Below are positions 1-7,540 of a stretch of DNA of 9,593 nt, one piece after another. Every line of letters starts with the position of its first letter. The stretch's first letter is position 1. The stretch spans positions 1 through 9,593 of the forward strand of contig JASLIW010000091.1 in assembly GCA_030152865.1 (NCBI GenBank), given 5' to 3'. Source of the DNA: Bacteroides sp. GTDB lineage: Bacteria; Bacteroidota; Bacteroidia; Bacteroidales; Bacteroidaceae. Under the pieces are notes generated by a model. The model was not told where the DNA came from. It was given only the letters and a program-made list of their open reading frames with translations, and did not search any database. The position numbers and the translations under genes were made by a program.

Positions 1-135
1 GATTTGGCTGCACAAGAGCAGGCAAAGGCCAAAGAGCTCTTTGACCTAATGGTGGAACGCTTAGAGCTAGAAGGCGCTCTTTATCCAGAAGATGCTCAAG
101 GAGAAGTGCTTAGGCCAGTGTTTTATGCCAAGTGA
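1..135 (+). CDS. C-terminal end of a probable sulfatase (partial)
   Basis: Frame 1 is open from the window edge to a TGA at 133-135 and gives 44 residues beginning DLAAQEQAKAKELF and ending RPVFYAK; the 5' part is outside the window. The start, of the type 'NLA-x-x-(P/E)-x-x-x-x-x-L', followed by an amphipathic helix and then 'GALYPEDAQGEVLRP', resembles the last helix and tail of secreted type I (formylglycine-dependent) sulfatases in Bacteroidota. In that family this segment follows a 'DPxExxNLA' strand. The catalytic C/S-x-P-x-R motif and metal-binding residues would lie upstream and cannot be checked. If correct, the enzyme would remove sulfate from glycans in the periplasm or at the cell surface. 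The gene converges on the susD-like gene at 408-2351, and a hairpin terminator follows 35 bases after the stop. That some coding sequence ends here is fairly secure; the family call is tentative because so little is visible. Confidence 0.5.
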   Translation, partial: DLAAQEQAKAKELFDLMVERLELEGALYPEDAQGEVLRPVFYAK

Positions 136-170
136 GTGGGAGCTGCTTGGGGTAAATAGCTAATAAAGAA

Positions 171-207
171 ACAGAGGAGGTGTCAAAAGATACCTCCTCT
201 GTTCTTT
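171..207 (+). terminator. Rho-independent terminator of the plus-strand gene
   Basis: An 11-bp perfect stem pairs ACAGAGGAGGT (171-181) with ACCTCCTCTGT (192-202) around a 10-base loop, followed by TCTTT. It lies 35 bases after the TGA of the sulfatase-like gene. The T-tract is short and interrupted, so the hairpin is clear but its efficiency is uncertain. The A-rich stretch just before the stem (TAATAAAGAAA) could supply some U residues for transcripts coming from the other side. Confidence 0.7.
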
Positions 208-339
208 AAGCCCCTTTATGAGCTAATCTCTTTATAATTAAGCGTAGAGCTTTTTCTTATCTTTTGCTGTACTAATAACACACAGCAACTTATCTCATCT
301 CTCGGAGATCATTGTACTCTGATTATGCTGATGCATTTA

Positions 340-381
340 ATCAAATAATACCCCCAAGACTCCACAAGCCTTGGGGGTATT
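340..381 (-). terminator. Terminator of susCD pair 1
   Basis: A 12-bp perfect stem pairs AATACCCCCAAG (347-358) with CTTGGGGGTATT (370-381) around an 11-base loop. Read on the minus strand it begins 26 bases after the TAG of the susD-like gene and is followed by a T-rich run (TATTTGATT). Its position and five consecutive G-C pairs make it the likely end of the pair 1 transcript. Together with the hairpin at 171-207 it separates two converging genes. Confidence 0.75.
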
Positions 382-407
382 GCATTATTAATGTATTTAT
401 AATGTTA

Positions 408-2351
408 CTAATGTTTAGCCCACCACATTGGTGTAAACACATTATCAGGTCCTCCTAACAGCTCTACAGCTTTTTTATAACCCTCTGGGTTACTATTTTC
501 AAGAGATGAAGGGAATTTTACTCTTTGTGGGAAAAACTTAATATTTTGTTTGTCATAAGTATTAGGAGTTAAACTAGGCATTTCTGCTATTGGTTTCTCA
601 ACCGCTGGTGTCTCCATAAAGGGAAGTCCTAGGCGACGATAATCACTCCAACCTTCTAAAGGGAGATAAGGAGTGTTTGCTATATATTTCTGTGTTATAA
701 TCTTAGATAGCTGATCGTTGAGAGATTTGCCATATAATGATTTAGATGCATCTGGGTATTTGTAAGTATATGTGCCTTCTGTATTACTATATCCATCGAT
801 CATCTTCATTTCTTTATTGCTAGCATCTACAGTATGTTCCCATTTAACAGATGTTCCTACATTGTTATAGTCTTCTGAAGCTAAATATTTAGCTGTGTGA
901 TGACTGAGGCCTAAATAATCAAAACTCTTGCTTATACCTGTTTCATAAGCTGTTTTAGCACTCATAGGAACAGCCCAATTCTTCAATGCAGCTTCGGCTA
1001 TTAAGAAATAGGACTCCCAAGCTGCAAAAAAGATTCGTTTATTTGTGTGGTCACGGTAGTTTAACTTTAAATTAGGCAAAGCCCAAGGCCAATAGTATAT
1101 TTTATTTAATGTGCCTTTATCCCCCCATTCTCCACAAGCTGAAGCATTCCAAGTAAAAGTAGCGTCTATTTCAACTAGACCTTCTTTGTCCTCCTCATTT
1201 TTCAATAGCTTGCGGTTAACAATGGTGTAGTTGGTATTCCAGCTAGGATATTTACAATAGTTAGCATCTGTGAAATCTCCAGGGATTTGATATAAAGTAT
1301 AAGCTCTAGGGTCTATTCTATAGTGTAAGCCATCCATCCAAAATCCTTTAGCAGGATCATTAGTTAATAAAGCCATATGATTATTATATTGAATACCCAT
1401 ATAGTCTTCTGGTTTGATGTGTTTTTCTAATTCAGAAGCATTCTCACGGTCGCTTAAGGCCTCTTTAGAAGTAACTCCACCTAAGCCTACTAATAGATTA
1501 TTAAGAGTTGCCGAAATGGGGAAGTTATTCCACTCACGAGTCATAACACCTGCCAATGGGTCCCATCCATCTTTTTCTTGAACTGCAAAGTTCTCATTTA
1601 ACTCTGAAATATAAGCGCCTTTAACTGCATCCTCAAATTCTAATTTTGCTTTAGCAGGATCTACCTCACTAATGCGCATAGCCAACCGCATACGCATAGA
1701 GTTTGCATATTTTTGCCATTTCGCAAAATCAAAGTTATAGGCTCGGTCACACTCTTTTTCGACATCAGTAGTAGTGACCTCTAGGTTTAATTCTGATGCA
1801 GCCTCTTTAAGTTCAGTTAAAAGAAAGTCATAAACTTTTTGACCACTCTCAAATTCGGGGTTTTTTCCTTTAAACCCATCAATAGGCATTACTCCGAAAC
1901 AATCAACAAACTCACTCATTAAATAGGCTCGCCATATTCGAGCTACTTGTTTAAAGTTAGGAATAACCTCTTCATCGTGTGAGTTCAGTCCACCTTGTTG
2001 CAATTTGATATCTGCTAAACTAATTGCCAGATTAATAGAAGTTAGCCAGTCAGATATTTGGCCGTAATAATTTGAGTTCCAGTCATCACTATATGACCCT
2101 TCTGTCAGACCTCCACTGTTGTTAGGATCTTGCATACGCGCAGCTCCCATCCAAGTAAGTACAAAGGCCCGCTCTGCTACTTCTGGGTCTTGCTGTGCAT
2201 CAGTAATTGATTTATTAATCGCATACTCCACTCTTACTTGATTGGCATCTGCTGCATTAGGGTTTTTGTTGACATCTTCAAAGTCTGAACAACCCACCAT
2301 AAATAAGGCAAGTAGGGAGAGTTTATATATTTTTTTATATCGTTTATTCAT
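408..2351 (-). CDS. SusD-like outer-membrane nutrient-binding lipoprotein (pair 1)
   Basis: This 647-residue surface lipoprotein is the substrate-binding lid of the SusC-like channel encoded just upstream. Seen: a basic N-terminus, a hydrophobic stretch (11-20) and a lipobox MVGC with the lipidated Cys at 21. Acidic residues follow (SDFED, 22-26), as in Bacteroidota lipoproteins exported to the cell surface. 'DVNKNPNAAD' (26-35) and 'KWQKYANSMRMRLAMR' (211-226) are typical of the SusD-like subfamilies in which the early segment reads 'D-x-N-x-(N/D)-P-N'. 'FFAAWESYFLIAEAAL' (441-456) is the conserved TPR-type helix. 'EGWSDYRRLGLP' (566-577) is this subfamily's counterpart of the classic 'GEGxRxxDLxRWG' motif, and the tail ends 'TPMWWAKH'. 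It is longer than classical SusD (about 550 residues). A tryptophan- and tyrosine-rich patch (419-423, YYWPW) could contact ligand, which is inference. The start is set by the signal peptide; the upstream bases are A/T-rich without a strong Shine-Dalgarno site. It lies 20 bp after the susC stop, so the two are cotranscribed. G+C content is low. Substrate unknown. Confidence 0.93.
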   Translation of the reverse strand: MNKRYKKIYKLSLLALFMVGCSDFEDVNKNPNAADANQVRVEYAINKSITDAQQDPEVAERAFVLTWMGAARMQDPNNSGGLTEGSYSDDWNSNYYGQISDWLTSINLAISLADIKLQQGGLNSHDEEVIPNFKQVARIWRAYLMSEFVDCFGVMPIDGFKGKNPEFESGQKVYDFLLTELKEAASELNLEVTTTDVEKECDRAYNFDFAKWQKYANSMRMRLAMRISEVDPAKAKLEFEDAVKGAYISELNENFAVQEKDGWDPLAGVMTREWNNFPISATLNNLLVGLGGVTSKEALSDRENASELEKHIKPEDYMGIQYNNHMALLTNDPAKGFWMDGLHYRIDPRAYTLYQIPGDFTDANYCKYPSWNTNYTIVNRKLLKNEEDKEGLVEIDATFTWNASACGEWGDKGTLNKIYYWPWALPNLKLNYRDHTNKRIFFAAWESYFLIAEAALKNWAVPMSAKTAYETGISKSFDYLGLSHHTAKYLASEDYNNVGTSVKWEHTVDASNKEMKMIDGYSNTEGTYTYKYPDASKSLYGKSLNDQLSKIITQKYIANTPYLPLEGWSDYRRLGLPFMETPAVEKPIAEMPSLTPNTYDKQNIKFFPQRVKFPSSLENSNPEGYKKAVELLGGPDNVFTPMWWAKH

Positions 2352-2371
2352 AATTCAGTAAATTAAATAGT

Positions 2372-5300
2372 TTAGAAACCGAGGGTTACATTAAATGAAT
2401 AAGTTCTAGAAGTTGGAGAACTACCAAACTCAAACCCTGTGGCATTTGTACTAGTTGCATAGATTGACTCAGGGTCGATGCCATTCATTTTGCTTTTTAG
2501 CATCCATACATTATTACAAGATACGCCCAGTTTAACTTGAGTAAAAGGAGTCGCTTTCAACATAGACTTATTGAAAGCATATGAAAGAGATAAGTTGCGT
2601 AAGCGTACATTTGTAGCACTATAGAGATTTACTTCACTTACTCCTAAATTACCTTTTGATGTAAGTGTAGTCCAATAGTCTTGAGCAGTAATCTCGGTTT
2701 CATTTTTTTGATATTTTCCATTGTCATCAAGGTAAACACCATCTATAACCATATTAGCACGTTCGCCTCCTGATACTGTTTTATTAGATGTACCTGATTG
2801 CTGCATCATTTGTAATGTACCTGAGAAGATATCTCCGCCGAAGCGAGCATCAATTAAGAAACTTAAGGTCCAGCCTTTATAAGTAAAAGTATTGGTTATT
2901 CCCATTAATGCCTTAGCTTGCTGGTCTCCAATTTTTTCTTTTTCGGTTGTAGCTGTTGGCAATCCGTTCTCTGTAATAAGTTTGCCATAATAAGGAGAAT
3001 TTACATCTTCTACTCTTCTTAAGCGAGTACCCCAGATTTCACCATAGTTTCCACCTGCTGTAGCATATACTTGTAAGTTATCGTAACCTCCTAAAGGATA
3101 AAGTGAAATCTCTTCATCTTTCGTTTTGTACAGTTCTTTAATGCGGTTTTTGTTTTTTGAAACATTCAGCATGATGTCCCAATTAAATCCTGAAGCAGTT
3201 TGAATAGGTCGTGCATTAACCATTAATTCTAAACCTGTATTCTCGATATTACCTGCATTAATTTTTCGAGCTTTATAACCCGATAAGCCGTCCATTGGGA
3301 TATTTAATAACTGACGAGTAGCATTTGTTTTATACCAAGAAAAATCAAATCCTAGACGATTATCTAGGAAACGAACTTCTGTACCTAGCTCCCAAGATTT
3401 AATTAATTCAGACCGCACATTTGAGTCGTAAAGAATATTTGATTGTGAAGAGGTTGTTGAACCATCGGGAGCTTGTCCAATAGAGTAAGTATTGTATAGC
3501 TGATAAGGATCTAGGTCATTACCAACTTCGGCGAAAGAAGCCCGCACTTTTGCATAGGTAAACCATGTTGGTAGAGGTTTCTCTAATTTATCAAGCATAT
3601 CTGATATTACCCATGATGTAGAAATAGATGGATAAAAGAATGAGCGATTATGTTTACTCATTGTTGACGACCAATCGTTACGGAAGGTTAGATCTAAGAA
3701 TGCCCAGCCATTATAATTCACTTGAGCTGTACCATAAATAGAGTTTATTTTCTTTTCACTATAGCCTTGGTCTACATCAGGTTTGTTTTTACTGTTGTTA
3801 ATGCTAAATAGATCAGGTACGACTAACTCTACCCCTGTAGACATAGATTTGTGACGACGGTGCATTAAGTTTCCACCTAGGATAGCTGCACCTCCCCAAC
3901 GTCCAATGATATTATCTTTTTGAGCAGATACCGTAAAGCTAAAGTTGTTTTCAAAGAACCGCTCTTGGCTTATAGAATATCTATTTGGTAGTGAGCTACC
4001 CCAATAGGTTTTATTATCAAAGTCTGTAAAATACATATCCGAACCACCTCTAATTTCAGCATTTAGCCAAGGAGTAAATTCATATTTTAATGAAGCATTT
4101 ACTAAGAAACGGTCACGAGAATCACTATTTATACGGTGATCTTCCATCCAGTATGGGTTAATTTGCTGACTTGTACCGTACCATAACATGGTGTTGTCGT
4201 CACGAACTCCGGCTTTGAAGTCGCGAATATCCATAGAGCGAGGAAGAAGATACATTGCTAAGAATGTATTAGAGTCGTTTTTACCACCAATAGGTCTATT
4301 ATTAGCTTTTGCTTTGATGTATTGAATTTTAGTATCTAATGTCCAGCGTTCATCTTGACCAAAACGGGAAGTAGCTCTTGCTGTCATACTTGTACGGGCT
4401 AATTTCGATCCTGGAATTTTACTGCGATCATCCATTCTTGAAAGTGAAGTATAAATAGCAGTTGTTTTGTATTGTTGCGAAAATGAGAAAGATTCTGTTA
4501 AGTTAACACCTGTATCAAAATAGTTACCCACATTATCAAAAGCTCTCATTTTTGCTTCGGTACCATCCCATTTTTCATAAGATTGACCCTCTATGCGTGG
4601 TCCCCAGCTTGAGCCAGAATCTTTGTCATAAGCACCATTACTACCTTGTCCAAATATGTTTTGTCTTTTTGGAGACATAAATATTGTTTCTGCAGAAACA
4701 GAGGCAGAGAATGTAACCCCTAGTCCTTCTGTTTTGCGCCCCGACTTGGTGGTAATTAAAATAACGCCATTACCTGCACGAGCACCATATAGAGCAGCTG
4801 CAGAAGCACCTTTTAGTACAGACATAGAAGCAATATCGTCTGAGCTAATGTCGGAAAGGCCATTACCCATGTCAGCTGTAGGGTTCCAGAAGTCGTTATT
4901 TGCTGCACCTATAAAGTTATCCATAGGTACACCATCTACCACTATCAGAGGTTGATTTAAGCCTGTAATAGAGTTGTTACCACGAAGTGTTATCTTAGAG
5001 GAAGCACCAGCTCCATTACCTGAGCGAGTAATTTGCAGTCCTGATATTTTTCCCGAAAGAGCATTCACAACATTTGGCTCACGGGCTTGAACAAGCTCAT
5101 CCCCGTTCATCTCCTGCATAGCGTATCCTAAGGCTTTTTTCTCTCGTTTAATTCCTAAAGCAGTTATTACTACTTCGGACAAAATTTGAGAGTCTTCTTT
5201 CATTTCTATTCGGATTTCTTCTTGGCCATTGTATTCTATAAATTCGGTAACATAACCTAGATAGGCTATTTCAAGTACTGCACCTTGAGGTACATTACTA

Positions 5301-5539
5301 AGACTGAAAGCACCATCTATATTGGTTTGTGTACCAACATTGGTATCTTTAATACGAACCGTAGCACCAATTACAGGTCCCGAGGCATCAGTAACTACGC
5401 CTGTGACTACGCCTGTTTGCTCTACACTTTGTCTTTGTATGGGGGCACTATTTGCATACACCTGGTAAGGTGTAGAATATGTTGCAAATAATGAGCACAA
5501 TAGTAGGGCTGTTAATTTTTTAAAATGATTGTTATGCAT
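2372..5539 (-). CDS. SusC/RagA-type TonB-dependent outer-membrane transporter (pair 1)
   Basis: This complete 1055-residue outer-membrane channel imports ligand captured by the SusD-like partner, using energy from TonB-ExbBD. Seen in order: a signal peptide (1-29, basic then hydrophobic, likely cleaved after VYA) and a carboxypeptidase-D-regulatory-like domain (about 43-115) with 'VTDASGPVIGATVRIKDT'. Next come a TonB-box-like segment 'ILSEVVITALG' (119-129) and a plug domain (about 135-265). The plug holds the family signatures 'LRGNNSITGLNQPLIVVDG' (185-203) and 'GASAAALYGARAGNGVILIT' (244-263). A long beta-barrel ends in 'FNVTLGF', whose terminal Phe is the usual signal for BAM-mediated insertion. 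The length is normal for SusC. There is no N-terminal STN domain, so it lacks the part that FecA-like transducers use to signal to an anti-sigma factor. The start at 5539 is supported by the signal peptide and by a promoter about 25 bases upstream. It is first in a two-gene transcription unit with susD at 408-2351. G+C content is lower than in pair 2. Substrate unknown. Confidence 0.95.
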   Translation of the reverse strand: MHNNHFKKLTALLLCSLFATYSTPYQVYANSAPIQRQSVEQTGVVTGVVTDASGPVIGATVRIKDTNVGTQTNIDGAFSLSNVPQGAVLEIAYLGYVTEFIEYNGQEEIRIEMKEDSQILSEVVITALGIKREKKALGYAMQEMNGDELVQAREPNVVNALSGKISGLQITRSGNGAGASSKITLRGNNSITGLNQPLIVVDGVPMDNFIGAANNDFWNPTADMGNGLSDISSDDIASMSVLKGASAAALYGARAGNGVILITTKSGRKTEGLGVTFSASVSAETIFMSPKRQNIFGQGSNGAYDKDSGSSWGPRIEGQSYEKWDGTEAKMRAFDNVGNYFDTGVNLTESFSFSQQYKTTAIYTSLSRMDDRSKIPGSKLARTSMTARATSRFGQDERWTLDTKIQYIKAKANNRPIGGKNDSNTFLAMYLLPRSMDIRDFKAGVRDDNTMLWYGTSQQINPYWMEDHRINSDSRDRFLVNASLKYEFTPWLNAEIRGGSDMYFTDFDNKTYWGSSLPNRYSISQERFFENNFSFTVSAQKDNIIGRWGGAAILGGNLMHRRHKSMSTGVELVVPDLFSINNSKNKPDVDQGYSEKKINSIYGTAQVNYNGWAFLDLTFRNDWSSTMSKHNRSFFYPSISTSWVISDMLDKLEKPLPTWFTYAKVRASFAEVGNDLDPYQLYNTYSIGQAPDGSTTSSQSNILYDSNVRSELIKSWELGTEVRFLDNRLGFDFSWYKTNATRQLLNIPMDGLSGYKARKINAGNIENTGLELMVNARPIQTASGFNWDIMLNVSKNKNRIKELYKTKDEEISLYPLGGYDNLQVYATAGGNYGEIWGTRLRRVEDVNSPYYGKLITENGLPTATTEKEKIGDQQAKALMGITNTFTYKGWTLSFLIDARFGGDIFSGTLQMMQQSGTSNKTVSGGERANMVIDGVYLDDNGKYQKNETEITAQDYWTTLTSKGNLGVSEVNLYSATNVRLRNLSLSYAFNKSMLKATPFTQVKLGVSCNNVWMLKSKMNGIDPESIYATSTNATGFEFGSSPTSRTYSFNVTLGF

Positions 5540-5563
5540 ATAAGGTTTAATTTAAAATTCAGT

Positions 5564-5594
5564 CAAATGTATTAATAATTAACGCTATTTAAAA
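5564..5594 (-). promoter_or_regulatory. Probable Bacteroidota-type promoter for susCD pair 1
   Basis: Read on the minus strand, TACATTTG (5571 down to 5564) is an exact match to the Bacteroidota -7 consensus TAnnTTTG. TTTT (5594 down to 5591) lies 19 bases upstream of it, close to the usual TTTG -33 element at a spacing of about 19-21. Transcription would start near 5558, leaving a leader of about 20 bases before the ATG at 5539. The leader is A/T-rich with no clear Shine-Dalgarno site, as is normal in this phylum. I found no second exact -7 match on this strand in the intergenic region. The -33 match is imperfect. Confidence 0.5.
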
Positions 5595-5644
5595 GCAATT
5601 ATGTTATTATTTGTTATAGATAAAGACTGGATTTTAACCATCCG

Positions 5645-5720
5645 ACCTGTTTAGTTTTTGCCTTAAAGACTAATTACATTGAGTTTACAGTATTAATCTA
5701 GTGTTTCCTGATAAACAGGT
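5645..5720. repeat. 9-bp perfect inverted repeat upstream of the pair 1 promoter
   Basis: ACCTGTTTA (5645-5653) and TAAACAGGT (5712-5720) are exact reverse complements separated by 58 bases. The match does not extend on either side. It lies about 50-150 bases upstream of the likely pair 1 promoter, a position where an activator could bind. A chance match cannot be excluded in A/T-rich DNA. Confidence 0.3.
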
Positions 5721-5815
5721 ATATTATATGAATTTTAACTTTGTAAGTACTCAAGACGTATAGAATAGCAGGGTATAAGAAATATAAGGTACATCTAAGC
5801 TGGTCTGTTATTCTA

Positions 5816-5839
5816 AAAGGGCTGTTGCCATAGCCCTTT
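5816..5839 (-). other. Small hairpin after the pair 2 terminator
   Basis: AAAGGGCT (5816-5823) pairs with AGCCCTTT (5832-5839) in an 8-bp perfect stem with an 8-base loop. On the minus strand it is followed by TAGAATAA, a poor U-tract, so it could be at most a weak back-up terminator for readthrough from pair 2. Its arms share the six-base core AGGGCT/AGCCCT with the stronger hairpin at 5871-5931. Confidence 0.4.
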
Positions 5840-5870
5840 ACAAGTAGACCATGAACTAGCATATAGCCAC

Positions 5871-5931
5871 AAAAAAAGGAGCCCTCATGAATTATAGAAT
5901 TAGTAGGATTTGAATTCAAGAGGGCTCCTTT
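5871..5931 (-). terminator. Strong Rho-independent terminator of susCD pair 2
   Basis: AAAGGAGCCCTC (5875-5886) pairs with GAGGGCTCCTTT (5920-5931) over 12 bp. After one A/A mismatch the stem continues for six more pairs (TGAATT 5888-5893 with AATTCA 5913-5918) around a 19-base loop. Read on the minus strand, the stem runs into seven T residues (the A run at 5871-5877), a classic terminator. It begins 19 bases after the TAG of the susD-like gene at 5951, so pair 2 and pair 1 should be separate transcription units. Confidence 0.9.
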
Positions 5932-5950
5932 CGACGAAACTTAATAAAGA

Positions 5951-7528
5951 CTATTTAATTTCAGGATTATAATCAGATTCCTTTTGAGGAATCACAAAGG
6001 TCCATTTGTTGTTGGCTTCAGGCTTTATTGTTAGAGCCAAAGTTGAGGGGAACTGATCGTACAACTCATCGGGTAGAGGAGTTTCACCAGGCTTTAGCTT
6101 GGTCTTAAAGGTGTTACGAACTCGTGTATCTCCCCAGCGCTTGAGGTCAAACCAGTCAAAACCTTCACCCCAAAGCTCAACAGCGCGGTAGAACTTGATT
6201 TCCTCAAAGAGATCTGCACCTGTTGCTGTGCATTGGTAGGTAGCATCTCTTTCTTGGTTGAGCTCATTTAGCAAGTTTTGGGCCTGAGCCTCATTGCCTA
6301 GTTTGTAGTTGGCCTCAGCCTCAATAAGCACCATCTCAGCAGAACGGAAGTGATTTAGATTGGCCACACCAGGCTGGTCGATGTTTTTAAACTTAAACTG
6401 CATGTAAGCATTCAGTTTGGCATTGCTCTGAAGATCCGGGTAAAGCTCTCTATACTTTTTGGCCAAAGCAGCTTGCTCAGGCTCTTTCTCTGCGTTTTCA
6501 GACAAGAGTCCTGGATTTTCAGGTATGTAATCATCACCCGGGTTCAAGAATAGCTCCTTACGCATATCTGTGTCGGGTATCTTATTGAACAAGACTCTCG
6601 ACATACTCGCTGGGTAGCTACGTACCATATTTGCGGTAGAGTTGTAGCCTATGTAGGCATTGAAAGACCAGAAATAAAGTGTCTCGTCAGAGGCATTATA
6701 GCTACCCCAGATCCACTCTTGGTTGGGTGCATTAAACCCACTCTTATACTGGTTGTTGGTCATCAGTGGTGCATTTTCCCGTGCCAGTTTTGCATACTTC
6801 TCGGCTGTTGCATAATCTTCGCGATTGAGCGCAGCACGTGCATAGATGGCATAAGCCACATCTAAGTTGGGCTCATAGAAATGAGTAGGCTTACGATCCA
6901 TCTTGGACTCTTTAAAGAGCTGTATCGCCTCATCTAAGTCTTGGTAGATCTGGTCGTAAACTTTGCCCAAAGGACTTAGAGGAAGATTCTCATCGTTAGG
7001 CTCAGTACGAATCACAAGAGCCAGTGTCTTACCGTTGTCTGAATCCTTCCAGCGGTTGCCGTAGAACTGACAAAGCTGTGTATAAGAGTAAGCACGATAA
7101 GCTAAGCCTTGTGCCTTGATAAACTTACGTTCGGCATCGGGTCCTTTGGCATTGTCAATTTGAGCAATGAGCGGATTGGCATTACCAATCAAATTGTAGT
7201 AGTAGAACCAAGGATAAGTAGTGTAGGTACTGTTGTTGGATGAAACGAACTCAAAATTCATAACCGTGGCCCAGCCAGGCAGGTTTCTTCCAAAATAATT
7301 GCCTGCATAGTTGCCATAATACATTTTAATGGTTCCCTCACCGTTAAATCCTTGTGAGTTGTACTGCCGTATCATGAGCTTGGCTAGCCCATTGACTGCT
7401 ACCTTGGCGTTTTCGGTTGTGGAGTACAACAGCTCTGGGCTAGTCGACTGAGTCGGTGTTACATTTAAGTAATCACTGCCACAGCTAGCACAGAGAGCCG
7501 TTACTGCAATAAGTATATATTTTTTCAT
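5951..7528 (-). CDS. SusD/RagB-family outer-membrane nutrient-binding lipoprotein (pair 2)
   Basis: This 525-residue surface lipoprotein is predicted to be the lid of the SusC-like channel encoded just upstream. Seen: a short basic and hydrophobic signal (1-15) and a lipobox CASC with the lipidated Cys at 16, followed by GSDYLNVTPT, typical of RagB/SusD proteins. 'FIKAQGLAYRAYSYTQLCQFYG' (136-157 region) is the conserved helix of the N-terminal SusD domain. 'FRSAEMVLIEAEANYKLGN' is the TPR-type helix, and 'ELWGEGFDWFDLKRWGD' (450-466 region) is the hallmark C-terminal motif. The end 'FVIPQKESDYNPEIK' matches the family's usual 'IPxxExxxNP' tail. The length is typical. An aromatic run, PWFYYYN (106-112), is a possible ligand-binding or structural patch. 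The ATG at 7528 is set by the signal peptide and lies 12 bp after the susC stop, so cotranscription is expected. A strong terminator follows. The subfamily differs from the susD-like gene at 408-2351, and sampled G+C is higher. Substrate unknown. Confidence 0.95.
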   Translation of the reverse strand: MKKYILIAVTALCASCGSDYLNVTPTQSTSPELLYSTTENAKVAVNGLAKLMIRQYNSQGFNGEGTIKMYYGNYAGNYFGRNLPGWATVMNFEFVSSNNSTYTTYPWFYYYNLIGNANPLIAQIDNAKGPDAERKFIKAQGLAYRAYSYTQLCQFYGNRWKDSDNGKTLALVIRTEPNDENLPLSPLGKVYDQIYQDLDEAIQLFKESKMDRKPTHFYEPNLDVAYAIYARAALNREDYATAEKYAKLARENAPLMTNNQYKSGFNAPNQEWIWGSYNASDETLYFWSFNAYIGYNSTANMVRSYPASMSRVLFNKIPDTDMRKELFLNPGDDYIPENPGLLSENAEKEPEQAALAKKYRELYPDLQSNAKLNAYMQFKFKNIDQPGVANLNHFRSAEMVLIEAEANYKLGNEAQAQNLLNELNQERDATYQCTATGADLFEEIKFYRAVELWGEGFDWFDLKRWGDTRVRNTFKTKLKPGETPLPDELYDQFPSTLALTIKPEANNKWTFVIPQKESDYNPEIK

Positions 7529-7540
7529 GATGATTTCGAT

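Larger units (their letters stand above)
136..407. other. Convergent intergenic region
   Basis: The 272 bases between the two converging genes hold the two terminator hairpins at 171-207 and 340-381. The stretch between them (about 208-339) is A/T-rich. I find no open frame with coding character, no tRNA-like fold and no convincing promoter there. Confidence 0.6.
5540..5950. other. Intergenic region between the two susCD pairs
   Basis: These 411 bases contain, from high to low coordinate, the terminator of pair 2 (5871-5931), a smaller hairpin (5816-5839), a 9-bp inverted repeat (5645-5653 and 5712-5720) and the probable pair 1 promoter (5564-5594). I see no credible gene. The only longer frame, on the minus strand at 5698-5919, would begin at a TTG inside the terminator hairpin and has no domain. 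I see no sigma factor, anti-sigma factor or sensor gene between the pairs. Confidence 0.6.

Noticed and set aside
208..339. Possible small RNA or tRNA between the convergent terminators
   Set aside because: Only a weak 5-bp hairpin (GCTGT/ACAGC) was seen; no cloverleaf or conserved RNA pattern was visible.
4656..4955. Plus-strand 99-codon open frame
   Set aside because: It lies wholly antisense to the plug region of the well-supported susC-like gene and shows no protein-family features.
5285..5491. Plus-strand 68-codon open frame
   Set aside because: It is antisense to the N-terminal domain of the susC-like gene; its Cys- and Tyr-rich low-complexity product looks like a shadow frame.
5698..5919. 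Minus-strand 73-codon open frame in the intergenic region
   Set aside because: It would start at TTG inside the strong terminator hairpin, spans the second hairpin and the right arm of the inverted repeat, and has no recognisable domain or start signal.
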